The position numbers and the translations under genes are program-made. Source: JANNMJ01 sp031425525 (lineage in GTDB: Bacteria; Bacteroidota; Bacteroidia; Cytophagales; Hymenobacteraceae). From it: a DNA stretch of 64,000 nt. The notes under the pieces are model-generated. The model saw only the letters and a program-made list of their open reading frames with translations. It was not told where the DNA came from and searched no databases. Positions 17,170 to 27,000 of this stretch are shown here, piece by piece. Location of the stretch: contig JANPJM010000049.1 of the NCBI GenBank assembly GCA_031425525.1, positions 1 through 64,000 on the forward strand. The letters are read 5' to 3'. Position 1 is the stretch's first letter, and the number at the start of each line of letters is the position of its first letter.

Positions 17170-18462
17170 ATGCTTCCCTTCCTCATCATCGGCGGCGGCG
17201 CGGCCGGCTTGGCCGCCGCGCGCACCTTCCACGCCGCCCAGCAGCCGTTTCTGCTCCTCGAAGCGGCCCCGCAGCTCGGTGGGCGCCTCCGCACCACCCG
17301 TCACCCGGAAGGGTTCCTGCTCGACCACGGCTTTCAGATTCTGCTGACCTCGTACCCGGAAGCCCGCCGCTGGCTCGGCGATTACGCCGGGTTGGGGCTG
17401 CGCGCCTTCCGGTCGGGCGCGCGGGTGCGGGTGGTTGATGGCGCTGCTGATGCGTGGCACACCGTCCTCAACCCACTCAAAGAAGGTATCGGCGCACTCC
17501 ATCATCTCGGCGGCGGCCTCAGTACCTGGCCTGATCGTTTGCGGCTCGCCCGGCTGGGCGCGTTCGTCGCATTTGCTTCCAATGAAACCCTGCTAGCGCA
17601 CGCTCCCGACCAATCGGCGCGCGAGTTTTTGCGCGATTACGGCTTTTCTGCGCTGATAACCGACCGCTTCTTTCGCCCCTTCTTCGGTGGCGTATTTCTC
17701 GACCGCGACCTGACCCCCCCCGCCGGGCTGTTCCTGTTCCTATTGAAGCAGTTCCTGACCACCGATGCCGCCCTGCCCGCCGCCGGTATCCAAGGTGTGG
17801 CCGAGGCGCTGGCCGCGCCGCTGCCCCGCAGCAGTATCCGCCTCAACACCGCCGTGCAGCACCTCGATGGCACCACCGCGGTCCTCGCTACCGGCGAGCG
17901 CCTCGCGGGCCGGGCCGTTTTGCTCGCCACCGATGCCGTTGCCGCCGCCCGGCTATTCGGTGAGGCCCCGCCGCCCGCCACTGCTTTCCGCGCCACCACC
18001 GTGGCATACTACGCCGCGCCCGCCGCCAACCCGCCCGCTGCGTCCGACCAACTGCTGCTGCTGGCGGCGGCCGGTGCGTCGGGCGCGCCCAATGCGCTGG
18101 TGCACAACGTAGCCATTCCATCGGCGGTACAGCCGACGTACGCGCCCGCCGGGCAGGCGCTCATCTCGGTGTCGTCGCACGGCCCCGCCGCTCTAGCCTT
18201 CCCCACTGATGCCGCCCTCGACGCCGCCCTCCGCCCCGAATTAACGATGTGGTTCGGCGCCGCCGCCATAGGCGAATGGCGCTGGCTGGGCGCCTATCGC
18301 CTCCCGTATGCGCTACCCGCAAGCCCAACACCCTTGCCCGGCGGCCCGCGCGCGGCCGGCCCCGGCCGCTGGGTTTGCGGCGATTACGTGGCGTACCCCT
18401 CCCTCAATGCCGCCCTCGCTACCGGCCGCCAAGCCGCCGAACGGGCCATGGCCGCCAATTGA
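17170..18462 (+). CDS. FAD-dependent amine oxidase-like oxidoreductase
   Basis: 430 residues. Dinucleotide-binding N-terminus FLIIGGGAAGLAAARTF, then LLLEAAPQLGGRLRT, the pair typical of flavin-containing amine oxidase, protoporphyrinogen oxidase and phytoene desaturase relatives. FRPFFGGVFLDRDL and the C-terminal WVCGDYVAYPSLNAALATGRQAAE, which holds the FAD ribityl contact, agree. No carotenoid or haem genes are adjacent, so the substrate is open. ATG 17170 is directly before the FAD motif; the frame extends upstream over the divergent promoter region of the phosphatase and is not coding there. Confidence 0.85.
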   Translation: MLPFLIIGGGAAGLAAARTFHAAQQPFLLLEAAPQLGGRLRTTRHPEGFLLDHGFQILLTSYPEARRWLGDYAGLGLRAFRSGARVRVVDGAADAWHTVLNPLKEGIGALHHLGGGLSTWPDRLRLARLGAFVAFASNETLLAHAPDQSAREFLRDYGFSALITDRFFRPFFGGVFLDRDLTPPAGLFLFLLKQFLTTDAALPAAGIQGVAEALAAPLPRSSIRLNTAVQHLDGTTAVLATGERLAGRAVLLATDAVAAARLFGEAPPPATAFRATTVAYYAAPAANPPAASDQLLLLAAAGASGAPNALVHNVAIPSAVQPTYAPAGQALISVSSHGPAALAFPTDAALDAALRPELTMWFGAAAIGEWRWLGAYRLPYALPASPTPLPGGPRAAGPGRWVCGDYVAYPSLNAALATGRQAAERAMAAN

Positions 18463-18515
18463 CCGGAATCGGACGCCGGTTGCAGGGCGGCAAACGGTGT
18501 TCTGCCCTAAACCCG

Positions 18516-18523
18516 TAAATTTG
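18516..18523 (+). promoter_or_regulatory. -7 promoter element TAAATTTG
   Basis: Perfect TAnnTTTG, about 128 nt before the exosortase ATG. The 11-bp array lies wholly inside the resulting leader. Confidence 0.55.
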
Positions 18524-18532
18524 TGTACTCCC

Positions 18533-18620
18533 CGCTACACCGGTACGATACCCATACGATACCCATACGATACCGGTACTATAGCCGTACTATACCGGTG
18601 CTGTATCGATGCTATACCGG
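18533..18620. repeat. 11-bp tandem array, 8 units, in the exosortase leader
   Basis: Units start at 18533, 18544, 18555, 18566, 18577, 18588, 18599 and 18610: CGCTACACCGG, TACGATACCCA (twice), TACGATACCGG, TACTATAGCCG, TACTATACCGG, TGCTGTATCGA and TGCTATACCGG. The period is exactly 11 bp with a TRCTATACCGG-like consensus. It lies between the promoter and the start codon, so it may act on DNA or in the 5' UTR. Confidence 0.9.
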
Positions 18621-18650
18621 TCGCCATCATCCGACCACTTGTCCGTTTTC

Positions 18651-19265
18651 ATGAACCTTCTTTCTCAACGCCTGCCGCGTTTTCTGCTCACCGCTGCGCT
18701 GCTGTATGTGGGCTGGTATTTTCTGTACACGCACCTGCTGCATAACAGTAGCATTGGCTATGCTATCGATCAGGCCTTGTGCCATCACATTACCAGCGCC
18801 AGTGCTGCCGCGCTCCGGCTCATTGGTCACGCGGCGTTTGCGGGCGGCCCGCAAGGCACCTTTCTATTCCTCGATGGGCAACACTGCGTAACGGTGGGTT
18901 GGCAATGCGATGGCCTACCGATGATGGCGCTCTTCGCGGGCTTCATTCTGGCCTATCCGGGGCCGTGGCGCGCCAAGCTGTGGTTCATTCCGCTCGGGCT
19001 GCTCGTTATTCACGCGATCAATGTTCTGCGGGTGGCGGGCCTGGCGCTCAACCATAAGTATTGGCACGGGAGCGTCGATTTCAATCATCATTACACGTTT
19101 ACCATCGTCGTGTATTCCTGCATCTTTCTGCTCTGGACGGTGTGGGTGCGCCGGTTGGCGGAGCCGGGCGCGGGGGGGCCTCCTGATGCAAGCACGCCCG
19201 GCCCGGCGCCGAAGCCGGTCGCCTCTTCTTCCTCCTCCTCCTCCTCCGTAAACGCCCCCGCCTGA
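18651..19265 (+). CDS. Exosortase family protein
   Basis: 204 residues with about five to six membrane segments. It has the exosortase/archaeosortase catalytic triad: Cys in VGWQCDGLPMMALFAGF, Arg in HAINVLRVAGL, and His in FNHHYTFTIVVYSCIF, each at a membrane edge as in the family. Exosortases cut a C-terminal sorting signal and attach exported proteins to an envelope component, often exopolysaccharide. The compact size and the partner gene overlapping its stop codon match the type named XrtX in Hymenobacter relatives (from memory). The tail is Ser-rich and low complexity. ATG 18651 is preferred to ATG 18609, which falls in the repeat. No exopolysaccharide genes are in the window. Confidence 0.85.
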   Translation: MNLLSQRLPRFLLTAALLYVGWYFLYTHLLHNSSIGYAIDQALCHHITSASAAALRLIGHAAFAGGPQGTFLFLDGQHCVTVGWQCDGLPMMALFAGFILAYPGPWRAKLWFIPLGLLVIHAINVLRVAGLALNHKYWHGSVDFNHHYTFTIVVYSCIFLLWTVWVRRLAEPGAGGPPDASTPGPAPKPVASSSSSSSSVNAPA

Positions 19266-19798
19266 TGCCGCTACTTACCACTGCGCTACCAAGCCGCTTT
19301 AGCGCGGCGCGTTGGGCCGCGCTGATCGGGGCCGTTGGGGCGCTGCTGCTGTTAGGCCATTACGACGGCGATGTGCGCGAAATTCTTTCCGGGTGGTTTG
19401 CGGGTAGCGTGCCGCCGACGGCGCCCGTTGCGGCCGGAGGCGCTACGTTTACCACGCGCAGCCTACCCGCCATGCTTCTGTACGGCGTGCTGTACGTGGG
19501 CTTAAGCATCCTGATCCTGCACATTGCCCTCGCCGACCGCCGCAAGTCGCGCTGGGTACTGCTCACGTACGCCGCCGTGATGGGGTTGGTAGGCGCGCTG
19601 TTGGTGGCCGGCCGCGTGCTGGGGATGGCGGCCACGCTCACGCCCATCGCGCGCGACCTCATCGGCGGCGGCCCCGTCGATACCACCGGGCTTCTCTCGC
19701 CGCTGCCAGTGCTGCTGCTGTTCGCCGCGTTTCGGTTGGCCCCGGCGGAGGCGCCACCTGCTCCTGCTTCCACGGAGTCGGTTGCTTCCGAGCGCTGA
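19265..19798 (+). CDS. Exosortase-associated small membrane protein
   Basis: 177 residues; its ATG overlaps the exosortase stop (TGATG), so the pair is translationally coupled. Four hydrophobic segments: WAALIGAVGALLLLGHY, AMLLYGVLYVGLSILILHIAL, WVLLTYAAVMGLVGALLVAG and LLSPLPVLLLFAAFRLAP, ending in an Ala/Pro/Glu tail. It fits the partner membrane protein found next to XrtX-type exosortases. Its role is unknown; assistance in substrate delivery or complex stability is inference. Confidence 0.7.
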   Translation: MPLLTTALPSRFSAARWAALIGAVGALLLLGHYDGDVREILSGWFAGSVPPTAPVAAGGATFTTRSLPAMLLYGVLYVGLSILILHIALADRRKSRWVLLTYAAVMGLVGALLVAGRVLGMAATLTPIARDLIGGGPVDTTGLLSPLPVLLLFAAFRLAPAEAPPAPASTESVASER

Positions 19799-20820
19799 AC
19801 TCGCCAAGTGCTTGTTTGCTTCTCGTCTCTAAAGAGATGAAAAAAGCCGCCGCAGAGGCGGGGTGAGGCTCCTGCGCGACAAAGGTTGAACACCGAAATC
19901 GCCTCACGCCCCGCTGGTGCGCTTCTCCGCCTCCTAACCCGCCCGATGATGTGCCTACGAAGCGCACGGCCGGCTTGCGGTCGCTGCCAAGCGTAAGTAA
20001 CCCGAGTTGCGGCCTTGCGGGCCCATCCTCTACTCCCTGCTACCCGCCACTCGCAGACTCCCCTTCCCAGAAGGGGAGTCTGCGAGTGGCGGCGGGGTGG
20101 CGCGACCACAGTAGCCGGGGATAAGGTGGCGGGAAGCGGAAACCTGCGACGAAACCCCGCACGGTGGCCGCGCTTGCGGCCTCTGCGCGCGTCGCCCCAC
20201 CCCGTCTGGCCCTCGGCCAGCCACTCCGCCCCCGCCGGGGCGGGGAGTTCAACAAGCAGCGATGCTGATGCTACACCAGGCCGCGAACCAGGTGAAGCAC
20301 CGGGAACAGATTGCGGCTCTGAAGGGGCTGCCGTTCGGTAGCTATCGACGATCGACGGCAAAATGCTCGTTGACGGGCCCGAAGTGACTATCTTTATTGC
20401 CAGCGATAGCCGCCAGTTGGGCGCCAATTGCCGCCTCTACCGCACGTTGGCCCCTGCGGAGCCGCAAACTCGCCGCGCGCCCTGCTGGTGGATATGGTCT
20501 GCGGCGGTGCAAAAGGCCGTTTGCCGCCGCAATCTGCCTGAAAAGTAGATTAAGTAGCTAGCTATCAGCTTCTAGCTGCAAGCTACAAGCCAGGCCATTG
20601 GCTGTCAAAAAATTACGAGGTTCACGTTGCCAACTTACTTTTGGCGCAGTACTTAAAGCAATCCTGCGGAAACATATAAAATAACCATTATATGGGCTGC
20701 TGCCTTGTGGCGGTACATTGCCGCTGGACTATACTGGCCCCTCTGCTGCCAATTTGATGGCGTCGGATAAAAAAATCTTTAAAAAAAGATAACATGTGAT
20801 GCTTATTTGGGAAAAGTTTA
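19799..20820. other. Long intergenic region, possible decayed coding remnant
   Basis: About 1 kb without a convincing gene. It holds a perfect 22-bp-arm hairpin (20045-20091), a GC-rich stretch to about 20550 and an AT-rich stretch after that. Around 20265-20385 short peptide fragments in different frames (HQAANQVKHREQIAAL; GPEVTIFIASDSRQLG) look like pieces of an old gene broken by frameshifts, but I cannot name it. Confidence 0.4.
20045..20091. repeat. Perfect 22-bp inverted repeat
   Basis: Arms CGCCACTCGCAGACTCCCCT.. (20045-20066) and its exact complement (20070-20091) with a 3-nt loop. No T tract; so a REP-like element rather than a terminator. Confidence 0.85.
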
Positions 20821-20828
20821 TAACTTTG
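20821..20828 (+). promoter_or_regulatory. -7 promoter element TAACTTTG for the giant surface protein
   Basis: Perfect TAnnTTTG at the end of an AT-rich stretch (A and T runs at 20768-20820), giving a 5' UTR of about 215 nt before the ATG at 21050, far longer than for other genes here. Confidence 0.55.
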
Positions 20829-21049
20829 ACCTCTGAGTACGACGGGGCTCTCACCCCGCGACTGCTCCTACCTCGTCCTTTTGTTTCATTGCTGTTGGTG
20901 TTTTCTACCCTCCTCTGATTCTTTTCGTGCAGCGTTCGCCTACGTCTTCTGACTGGGTCGGAGGCTGCTTTTTTGTCTTCCGGGCCAAGTGGCCTCGCGT
21001 TTCAGCTCGGTTTCAGTTTGTTTTTTTTCATTTACCCCCTTTCAGTTCA

Positions 21050-24000
21050 ATGTTAAAACTCCTACGAACAGGGGTCTTCGGCCGAAACCGGCCGCTGCCC
21101 CCTACTCCACGGACAACAGTCCCTCCGGGCGCTGGTCTGCGGAACACATGGCGCACCGGCGTACTCGCCGCCGCGCTCGGCTTGCTGGGCGCAGGCTCAG
21201 TTCAGGCGCAGGTGACAGGGTACACGTTCGCGCAAACCAGCGGCACGTATACTGCAATCTCCGGTGGTACCGTACTGGGCACGAACGCCGAGGATGATAC
21301 CCAATTCAACACCCTCCCCATCGGTTTTCCGTTTGGGTACTCGGGCCTGACGCAAACCACGTTCTCCGTCAACAACAATGGTAGCATTACCGTTGGCGGT
21401 ACGGGTGGTGGCTACACCGTCCTTACCAGCGTCAACAATTCCATCGCAGGTCTGAACCGCGACTTGATAGGCAACGGCACTACCTCGGAATTGCGATACG
21501 AGACGGCCGGTTCGGTCGGCAACCGGGTGCTGACGGTGCAGTGGAAAGATTACAGGGACTACGCTTTCCCCAATGATGGCACCGGTGCCGGCGCCGGTGA
21601 TGCTTTCAATTTCCAAATCAAGCTGTACGAAAACGGTAACGATGTACAGCTCGTGTACGGTGCCGTCGCGGCAGGGGCCAACAACTCGACGCCGCAGGTT
21701 GGGTTGCGGGGCACTGGTGCTACCGATTTCAACAACCGGCAGAACAGCGGCACTCCAGGCTTCAACGCCACGATTGCGGGTACGGCTAACAGCAACAACG
21801 TCACGCTTACCTCGGGCAATGTGCCCGCCAACGGCTTGACGTTTACGTACAGCCCGCCAGCCGCGATGTGCTTCCGACCGATCATCACGAACGTGATTCC
21901 GAACATCAACTCGGCAGCCGTTACGGCCGTTCGGGCGGGTTCGGGCACGATTGAGTATCAGTACAGCGCGTCAAACGCGACCACGGGTGGTGTGCTGAAC
22001 ACCCCAACGCCAACAGGTGCCACCATCACCGGCTTGGCGGCTGGCACTACGTATTACGTGCAGACCCGCACCGATTGCGGTAACCCGCCCGTAAGCGCGT
22101 GGACTGCTCTCACGACCTTCTCCACGCTCTGTAACCCGGTTTTGGCCGGCGATCTTTCCGTCATCTCGACGGGCGTTGGTGCCTTGGGCGGCTTTGAGTC
22201 TCCGACCACCGTACCGAACCTGCCAACTTGCTACAACCGCATTGTGGTGGGCACGGGTACCGTAGTTACGTCGGGTACGACGCCGATTACGGGTTCCAAC
22301 TCGCTGCGCATCACCAATGGTGCAGCTAGCGCATCCAACCGCACCATTCTGGTGCTGCCGCCAGTGGGCGATCTCGGCTCGGCAGGCTTGCAGCTTCGTT
22401 TCGATGCCCGGATGGTTACTGGCACCGGTAGCCTCCAGATCGGTACGGTGAACAACACCAGCTCGACGGCCACCTTTACCCCGCTCCCAGGGCAGCCGGC
22501 CATCCCGCTGAACACCACCACCACTACGCTGAACATCGACTTCAACGCGTTTGTGGGAAGTAACTTCCTGATCGCGATCAAGCCGATTGCGGCGCAAGAG
22601 CAAGGTTCTGCCGGGTTGGTGTACCAGATCGACAACCTGAACTATGAAGTGGCTCCGGCTTGTCCGCAGCCATCGGGTGCCATCGTGCAGTCGGGTAGCG
22701 TAACGTCTACCAGCGCGATCATCAACTTCACGCCAAACGCCCTCAATAATAACGGCGTCACGCTGTTTTACGGAACGGGTACTTTCTCGCCTGCCACGGC
22801 CACTACGCCCGGCGATTTGACTACTTCGCCCGGCTACGTAGGTAACAGCGGCCCGCAATTGGGCTCTACCTACACCATCAACTCTCTGGCGCCGGGTACC
22901 GCCTACCGCGTGTACTACATTGGTAACTGCTCGGGTGCTACCCCTACCAGCGCCTTCGTAGGGCCGGTAACGTTCTCCACCCTGCCTGGCCCGCTGGCGT
23001 TCGCCATCGCGCGCACTACGGGTATCACGTACACGTCCATCGCGGCCGATCCAGGTTCGGTGGGTGTGCCGTTCGCCAGCGCCTTGACCGACGACGTAGC
23101 ATCGAATGTCATCGCGCTCCCGTTCGCCTTCACCTACAACCCAACCGGCAGCACGCCGTTGGCCGTGACGGGTGTACGCGTTTCGACGAACGGCAATATT
23201 CAGTTGCAGGGTGCCACGTTCGGTGTGAACAGCACTACCCTTGCCGGTACCAGTATCAGCAACGGTACGTTGTTGTATTCGGTAGCAGCCTTACAGGCCG
23301 ATTTGAACCAAACCTCTCAGGCGAATACCGTGACGCATCGTTACCTCATCGAGGGCGTGTCGCCGAACCGCGTGATCACGTTCGAGTGGTTCAATACGGC
23401 TCGTTTCGCCAACCCAGGGGTATCGCTGAACTTCCAGATCAAGCTCCGCGAAACCAGCAACGTGATCGAATGCGTGTACGGCGGTATGACCGCCTACAAT
23501 GGCTCGACCACGGCTCCTACCTACGACTACGGTCTGGGTCTGAGCGGTGCCAGCGCTTCGGAAATCGCTATTCAGCAAGTCGAGAACACGGCTTTCTTCC
23601 AGAATGCCGCCAAGACGCTGAACATCACCCCGTCGTGCAACTCGCGGATCACGTTTACACCGGGTACGTACTCGGGTAGCGCCCCAGCGCCGGCTACGGC
23701 TCCAGCCAACGATCTGCTGGCGAACGCCCAGGCGATCCCGCTCGAAGCCATTACTACGGCTCCGACGAAATTCTGCGATTACTACACGTCGCTGCTTGCT
23801 ACACCTACGGCCGGTGTGCCGGTATGTGGTACCTCGAATGCCGACGACGATGTATGGTTCCAGGTGACGACGCCGGCCATCGGCCTCACGAACCTGCAAA
23901 TCCGGGCGGGTGCTTCCTTCGGCTTTACGCCGACGATTCAGGTGTTCACTTCGTCCGCGCCGGGCGCTCCAACCCCCGCCAGCCTCACGCTGGTGCCGGG

Positions 24001-27000
24001 TACTTGCTTGACGGGTACCACGGGTCAGGCTGTCAGCACGCCGGCCAGCGGCAACGCGCTGAACACGGCACCGCCAAATACCACGTACTTCATCCGGGTG
24101 AACCACGCCGGCCTCGGTACGGGTACCTACGGTCAGTTCGTGATCTCGGCCTTCGGTCTGCCGGCTCCTCCGGCTAACGATAACTGCCCGGCCGCCATCG
24201 CGCTTGGCAACAGTGTAGTATCCTGCTCTGCTTCCCCGGTTACGTACAGCAACTTTGCTGGTACCGCTTCGGGCAACACGGGCATCACGGGTTCGTGCAA
24301 CGCTATCGCACCATCCAACGATGTGTGGTTCACGTTCGTGGCGACGCAAAACGGCGCCAACATCAGCGTATCGGGCCTCTCGACGGTTCGTCCGTCCATC
24401 GAAGTGTTCAGCGGCGCTTGCGGCGCGCTCACCTCGCTGGGTTGCGCTTCGGCCGCAACGGCCGGCGGCACGGCGGTAGCAAGTGTTGAAGTGACGGCGG
24501 GCCAGACGTACCGCGTACGTGTGGCAGATTTGGCCGGCCCAGGCGGTGATTTCACTATCTGCGCACAGGAAGTCATTTTCCTGGCCAACGACAACCCAAG
24601 TGGCGCTGGTGCGGCTACGGCCTTCAGCCTGACGCCGGCTACGACCTGCGTCACGGGCGGCCCTACGCCGTCTTCGGCTAACGGGACGCTCTTCGGCGCG
24701 TTCGGCCCTAGCTCGCAAGCGCCGGCGGCTCCGACGGGTACGGCTAACGACGACGTGTTCTACTCGTTCGTCGCCGGCGCTATCCCAGACGTAACCGTAA
24801 CGGTGGCCGGTGCTGCTGCTACCGATCTGGCAATCGTGGCCTATTCCGGCACCCCAGGTAGCTTGGTACAGCTTGACTTCGCTGACAACACCTTCGGTGG
24901 TGGTACGGAAACCCTGAACCTGTCGGGCTTGACCAACGGCACGCGCTACTACGTTCGCGTGTACGACTGGTTCGGCACCACGCCAACGGCGGCTTACACG
25001 TTCAACATCTGCGTGCAGGCGTTCCCACCTCCCGGCAACGACGCCCCAGCGGCTGCGCTGGTGTCGCCGTACGTGCTGACGGCCAGCCTCAACTGTAGCT
25101 CCCCGGTAACCGGTACTACGGAAGGCGCTACGAACAGCGTGGGTGCGGGCCTCAACCCAGCTCCCAAGTTTGCTCCTGCCACTATCGTGGCGGCGAAAGA
25201 TGTGTTCTACACCTTCACGGTGTCGGGCGCACAAGCTCCGGCTACGCGTACGATCACGGTCGAGCCTTCGGGCACCAACAGCACCACGTTTGACCCCGTC
25301 ATTCAGGTGTTGACTTTCGATGGTACGACTTACACCCAAGTCGCTTTCATCGATAACATCGTCCCCGGCTTTGCGGAGTCGCTCACGGTTTCCTCACTGG
25401 CTGCTGGCACGTATTACGTGCGGGTTTACAACACGCAGGATGCTGGTACTACGGATGGTGGTTTCACCATTTGCGTAACGCAGGGTGCGAAATTCCTGTC
25501 GATTGCGCCGAACATCTTCCAAGGCCCAACCACCACAGTGGGCGCCACGACGAACAACAACCACATCCTGACCACGGAAATCATCGTGGGTGGGGCTACG
25601 GGTACGCTGCCTTGGACGATTGCTACCTTCCGGGGTGTCAATACGGCCAACGCAGACATCAAGCCTAACGGCGTCAAGCTGTACCAGTCGACGGATATCA
25701 CCTTCTCGCCGGTTACGGACGTACTCGTCGGCACGACGAGCCTTAACGGTTCCGGCAACGCCGTATTCACGGGGGTCAGCGCGGATCTGCCCATCGGCGC
25801 AACGTACTTCTTCCTGACGTACGATATCGCCGCTGCGGCAACTCCCGGTAACACGGTAGATGCGCAAGTGCAGGCTAACCAGTTCACGATTGGTGGTATC
25901 ACCTACCCGGCCGCCCTGCGCGATCCGGCTGGTAACCGTGTTATCACGGCGGCTCCGCCTGCCTTCGACGATATCTGCTCAAGCGTGTCGCTGGCAGTGC
26001 AGCCGAAGAGCACGCCGGTTACGTATCAGCAGTTCTCGAACGCTGGTGCCACCTCCGGTGCGCCAAACACCAACGGCTTTGGGGGTGATGTGTGGTTCCG
26101 TGTAACCGTTCCAGCTAACCGGCGCTTGTTCGTCGACCTGCTGGCGGGTACTTCGGCACCGATCTTGGGCGACCCACTACTCGAGGTGTTTAGCTCAAGC
26201 AACAACTTATGCTCGGGTACGCTTACGTCGCTGGCATTCAACGACGATGGCGGTACGGGCTTGTACAGCACGGTTGGCATTACCGGAATCCCGGTAGGCG
26301 TAACCCAGGTGTTCATGCGGGTAGGTGGTTTCGGGGCTTCTGCCGGCGGTAATTTCCGCATCGGTGTCTCGGATCGTCCGAAGTTTACGGGTGGTACCAG
26401 CACTGCTTTCAGCAGCGCAACTACCGCCAACTTCTTCCCGCAAGCTGATGCTCTGGCGACCATCCTCGGTGCCAACACCGTGATGATCCCGAACGGTCTG
26501 GTGAATCAGCCAGCCGTGGCGGCTGCCGCAACCGTGTCGTTCTTCGGCGTGGAAGTGGGTTCGGCCGCTACCCTCACGCTCAACGCCGGCTCCGTGCTGA
26601 CGGTAGGCAACGGCGGGTTGGTACTCAATCCCGGCGCTACGCTGGCGCAAGACCCAACATCGCAAGTGTATGCCAACGGTACAGCCAACGTTTCGCTGGC
26701 TGCCGGTACTTTCCAGAACCTGCGGGTCGGCACGCAAGGCGCCACCCTCACGGGTAACGTCAACGTACGCCGCGTGCTGCGCCTCACGGGTACGCTCAAC
26801 GTGAACGGCAAAGTGCTGCGCATGCTCTCCGACGCAACCGCAACCGCGCTGGTATGGGATGACGGTGGTACGCTGACCGGCAACGCCACGGTTGAGCGCT
26901 ACATCGATCCGTCGCTGTCGGCAGCAGTGCCGGCTACGTTCCGTCACTTCTCGGCGCCGGTAACGACGACGATCAATGACTTGAACACCAGCACGGGTGC

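Noticed and set aside
20015..20341. 108-codon frame in the long spacer
   Set aside because: Made largely of the perfect hairpin read through; no protein-like composition.
23291..25339. 682-codon Arg-rich minus-strand frame inside the giant gene
   Set aside because: Arg/Gly/His-rich shadow of the T9SS protein; the plus-strand reading has clear domains.
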